Origin: an uncultured Chitinophagaceae bacterium
GTDB lineage: Bacteria > Bacteroidota > Bacteroidia > Chitinophagales > Chitinophagaceae
Assembly: GCA_934502905.1 (NCBI GenBank)
Contig: CAKSVK010000182.1
Coordinates: 1-6,907 of the forward strand
Reading direction: 5' to 3'
Length of the DNA stretch: 6,907 nucleotides
Shown here: positions 6,644 through 6,907 of the stretch, in pieces
How the letters are laid out: the number at the start of each line of letters is the position of its first letter
Position numbering within the stretch: the first letter of the stretch is position 1
Position numbers and translations under genes: made by a program
The notes under the pieces: model-generated
What the model was told of the DNA's origin: nothing
Database searches by the model: none
What the model saw: the letters and a program-made list of their open reading frames with translations, nothing else

Positions 6644-6659
6644 AGATAAGGATTTATCT
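6644..6659. repeat. Small inverted repeat abutting the start codon of the 92-residue gene
   Basis: On the minus strand AGATAA-ATCC-TTATCT forms a 6-bp stem with a 4-nt loop, ending directly at the ATG (6643). It fills most of the 19-nt spacer after the upstream small gene. The stem is AT-rich and weak, so any role in translation or RNA processing is speculative. Confidence 0.3.
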
Positions 6660-6662
6660 TTC

Positions 6663-6800
6663 TTATTTCTTAAAGATATCTTTTATGACCAGTAAAATCA
6701 ATGGGTAAAGCAGCAGTCCGAAGAATATTGACCTGCGGTAATGATATATGTTAGTCCTGCTGCTTTCATCGTTTATTTTTACCCGTCCGACGAAGTTCAT
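6663..6800 (-). CDS. Small single-span membrane protein, 45 residues, unrecognised
   Basis: A short reading frame from the ATG at 6800 to the TAA at 6663-6665. The N-terminal half is polar and basic (MNFVGRVKINDESSR, then HYRR at 20-23). One hydrophobic segment follows (about 24-39, SIFFGLLLYPLILLVI), and the end is basic (KDIFKK). This is the layout of a single-pass inner-membrane peptide with flanking positive charges. An in-frame TAG two codons before the ATG fixes the start. It sits 19 bp upstream of the 92-residue membrane protein on the same strand, which supports a two-gene operon. I cannot assign a family or function. Its length makes chance occurrence possible, so confidence is moderate. 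Confidence 0.5.
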   Translation of the reverse strand: MNFVGRVKINDESSRTNIYHYRRSIFFGLLLYPLILLVIKDIFKK

Positions 6801-6864
6801 TTTCTAACAAAACAGGCGCCTGCTTCGGTTGATGAACAGCTTTCACAAAATATTTACGTTTTAT

Positions 6865-6880
6865 TACGAATAGAATCGTA
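6865..6880. promoter_or_regulatory. Operator-like palindrome, copy 1
   Basis: TACGA-ATAGAA-TCGTA has perfect 5-bp arms and a 6-bp centre. It is nearly identical to the second copy, differing at one centre base, with centres 24 bp apart. Two near-identical dyads in an intergenic region suggest a transcription factor dimer binding site; the factor is unknown. Confidence 0.55.
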
Positions 6881-6886
6881 TTTTAG
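6879..6886 (+). promoter_or_regulatory. Possible rightward -7 element between the two palindromes
   Basis: TATTTTAG is one base from TAnnTTTG. If active it would start transcription near 6890-6893, inside the second palindrome, toward a gene beyond the right edge. The -33 partner is poor (TTTT at 6859-6862, with short spacing), so this is tentative. Confidence 0.25.
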
Positions 6887-6907
6887 TTTACGAATAAAAT
6901 CGTAAAC
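6886..6907. promoter_or_regulatory. Operator-like palindrome, copy 2, at window edge
   Basis: GTTTACGA-N6-TCGTAAAC has perfect 8-bp arms around the centre ATAAAA; the 16-bp core at 6889-6904 repeats copy 1. The dyad ends exactly at the last base of the window, so it may extend further and more copies may follow. Confidence 0.6.

Larger units (their letters stand above)
6801..6907. promoter_or_regulatory. Gene-free right edge with promoter and operator-like sites
   Basis: No coding region longer than a few codons is visible. The segment contains a 10-bp perfect palindrome (CAGGCGCCTG, 6813-6822) within the presumed leader of the small minus-strand gene. A weak minus-strand -7-like TATTTTG lies at 6846-6852, followed by the two tandem palindromic sites described separately. 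It probably holds the promoter of the leftward pair and may hold one for a rightward gene outside the window. Confidence 0.4.

Noticed and set aside
6672..6683. 12-bp perfect palindrome AAAGATATCTTT
   Set aside because: It lies inside the C-terminal codons of the 45-residue gene and is low-complexity AT-rich sequence; chance is sufficient.
6435..6695. 86-codon plus-strand frame opposite the small membrane proteins
   Set aside because: The minus-strand frame gives a cleaner three-span membrane protein, and the plus frame crosses the boundary of two minus-strand genes.
6813..6822. 10-bp palindrome CAGGCGCCTG as a terminator
   Set aside because: It has no room for a stable loop and no T-run in a useful position; noted only as part of the edge region.
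6832..6873. 13-codon plus-strand frame at the right edge
   Set aside because: It is very short, has no initiation signals, and ends inside the first palindromic site.

Overview
The window looks like chromosomal DNA of a member of the Bacteroidota, probably near Chitinophagaceae; this is an inference from style, not a database match. Start codons lack a clear Shine-Dalgarno sequence. Two genes are preceded by matches to the Bacteroidota-type promoter (TTTG, about 19-21 bp, TAnnTTTG). The one clear signal peptide ends Ala-Gln, as is common in this phylum. I see no rRNA, tRNA, CRISPR array, insertion sequence or phage gene.

Layout, left to right. Positions 1-1257 (minus strand) hold the first 419 codons of an APC-family amino acid permease that runs off the left edge. 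A 179-bp divergent intergenic region follows. A 490-residue DAACS-family glutamate/dicarboxylate symporter then reads rightward (1437-2909). After a 117-bp gap with two palindromes and a promoter comes a likely operon. It contains a DedA-family membrane protein carrying a signal peptide and an Ig-like domain (3027-4007), an MFS transporter 10 bp downstream (4018-5280), and a glycosyltransferase family 9 (heptosyltransferase-like) protein 35 bp further on (5316-6362). A short minus-strand pair converges on it: a 45-residue single-span protein (6663-6800) and a 92-residue three-span membrane protein (6365-6643). The right edge (6801-6907) has no gene but carries two tandem copies of a 16-bp palindromic site.

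How the genes may work together: the left half is amino acid or dicarboxylate uptake, with two transporters sharing one divergent control region. The middle is envelope-oriented: DedA proteins are linked to undecaprenyl-phosphate recycling and membrane homeostasis, and GT9 enzymes build lipopolysaccharide core or related glycans. The MFS protein between them has an unknown substrate. These links rest on proximity only.

Most of the window is ordinary housekeeping and transport DNA, and I do not see a convincing new multi-gene system. The points most worth a second look are the tandem palindromes at the right edge, the DedA protein with a secreted Ig-like domain, the palindrome overlapping the dedA promoter, and the tiny membrane protein at 6663-6800.
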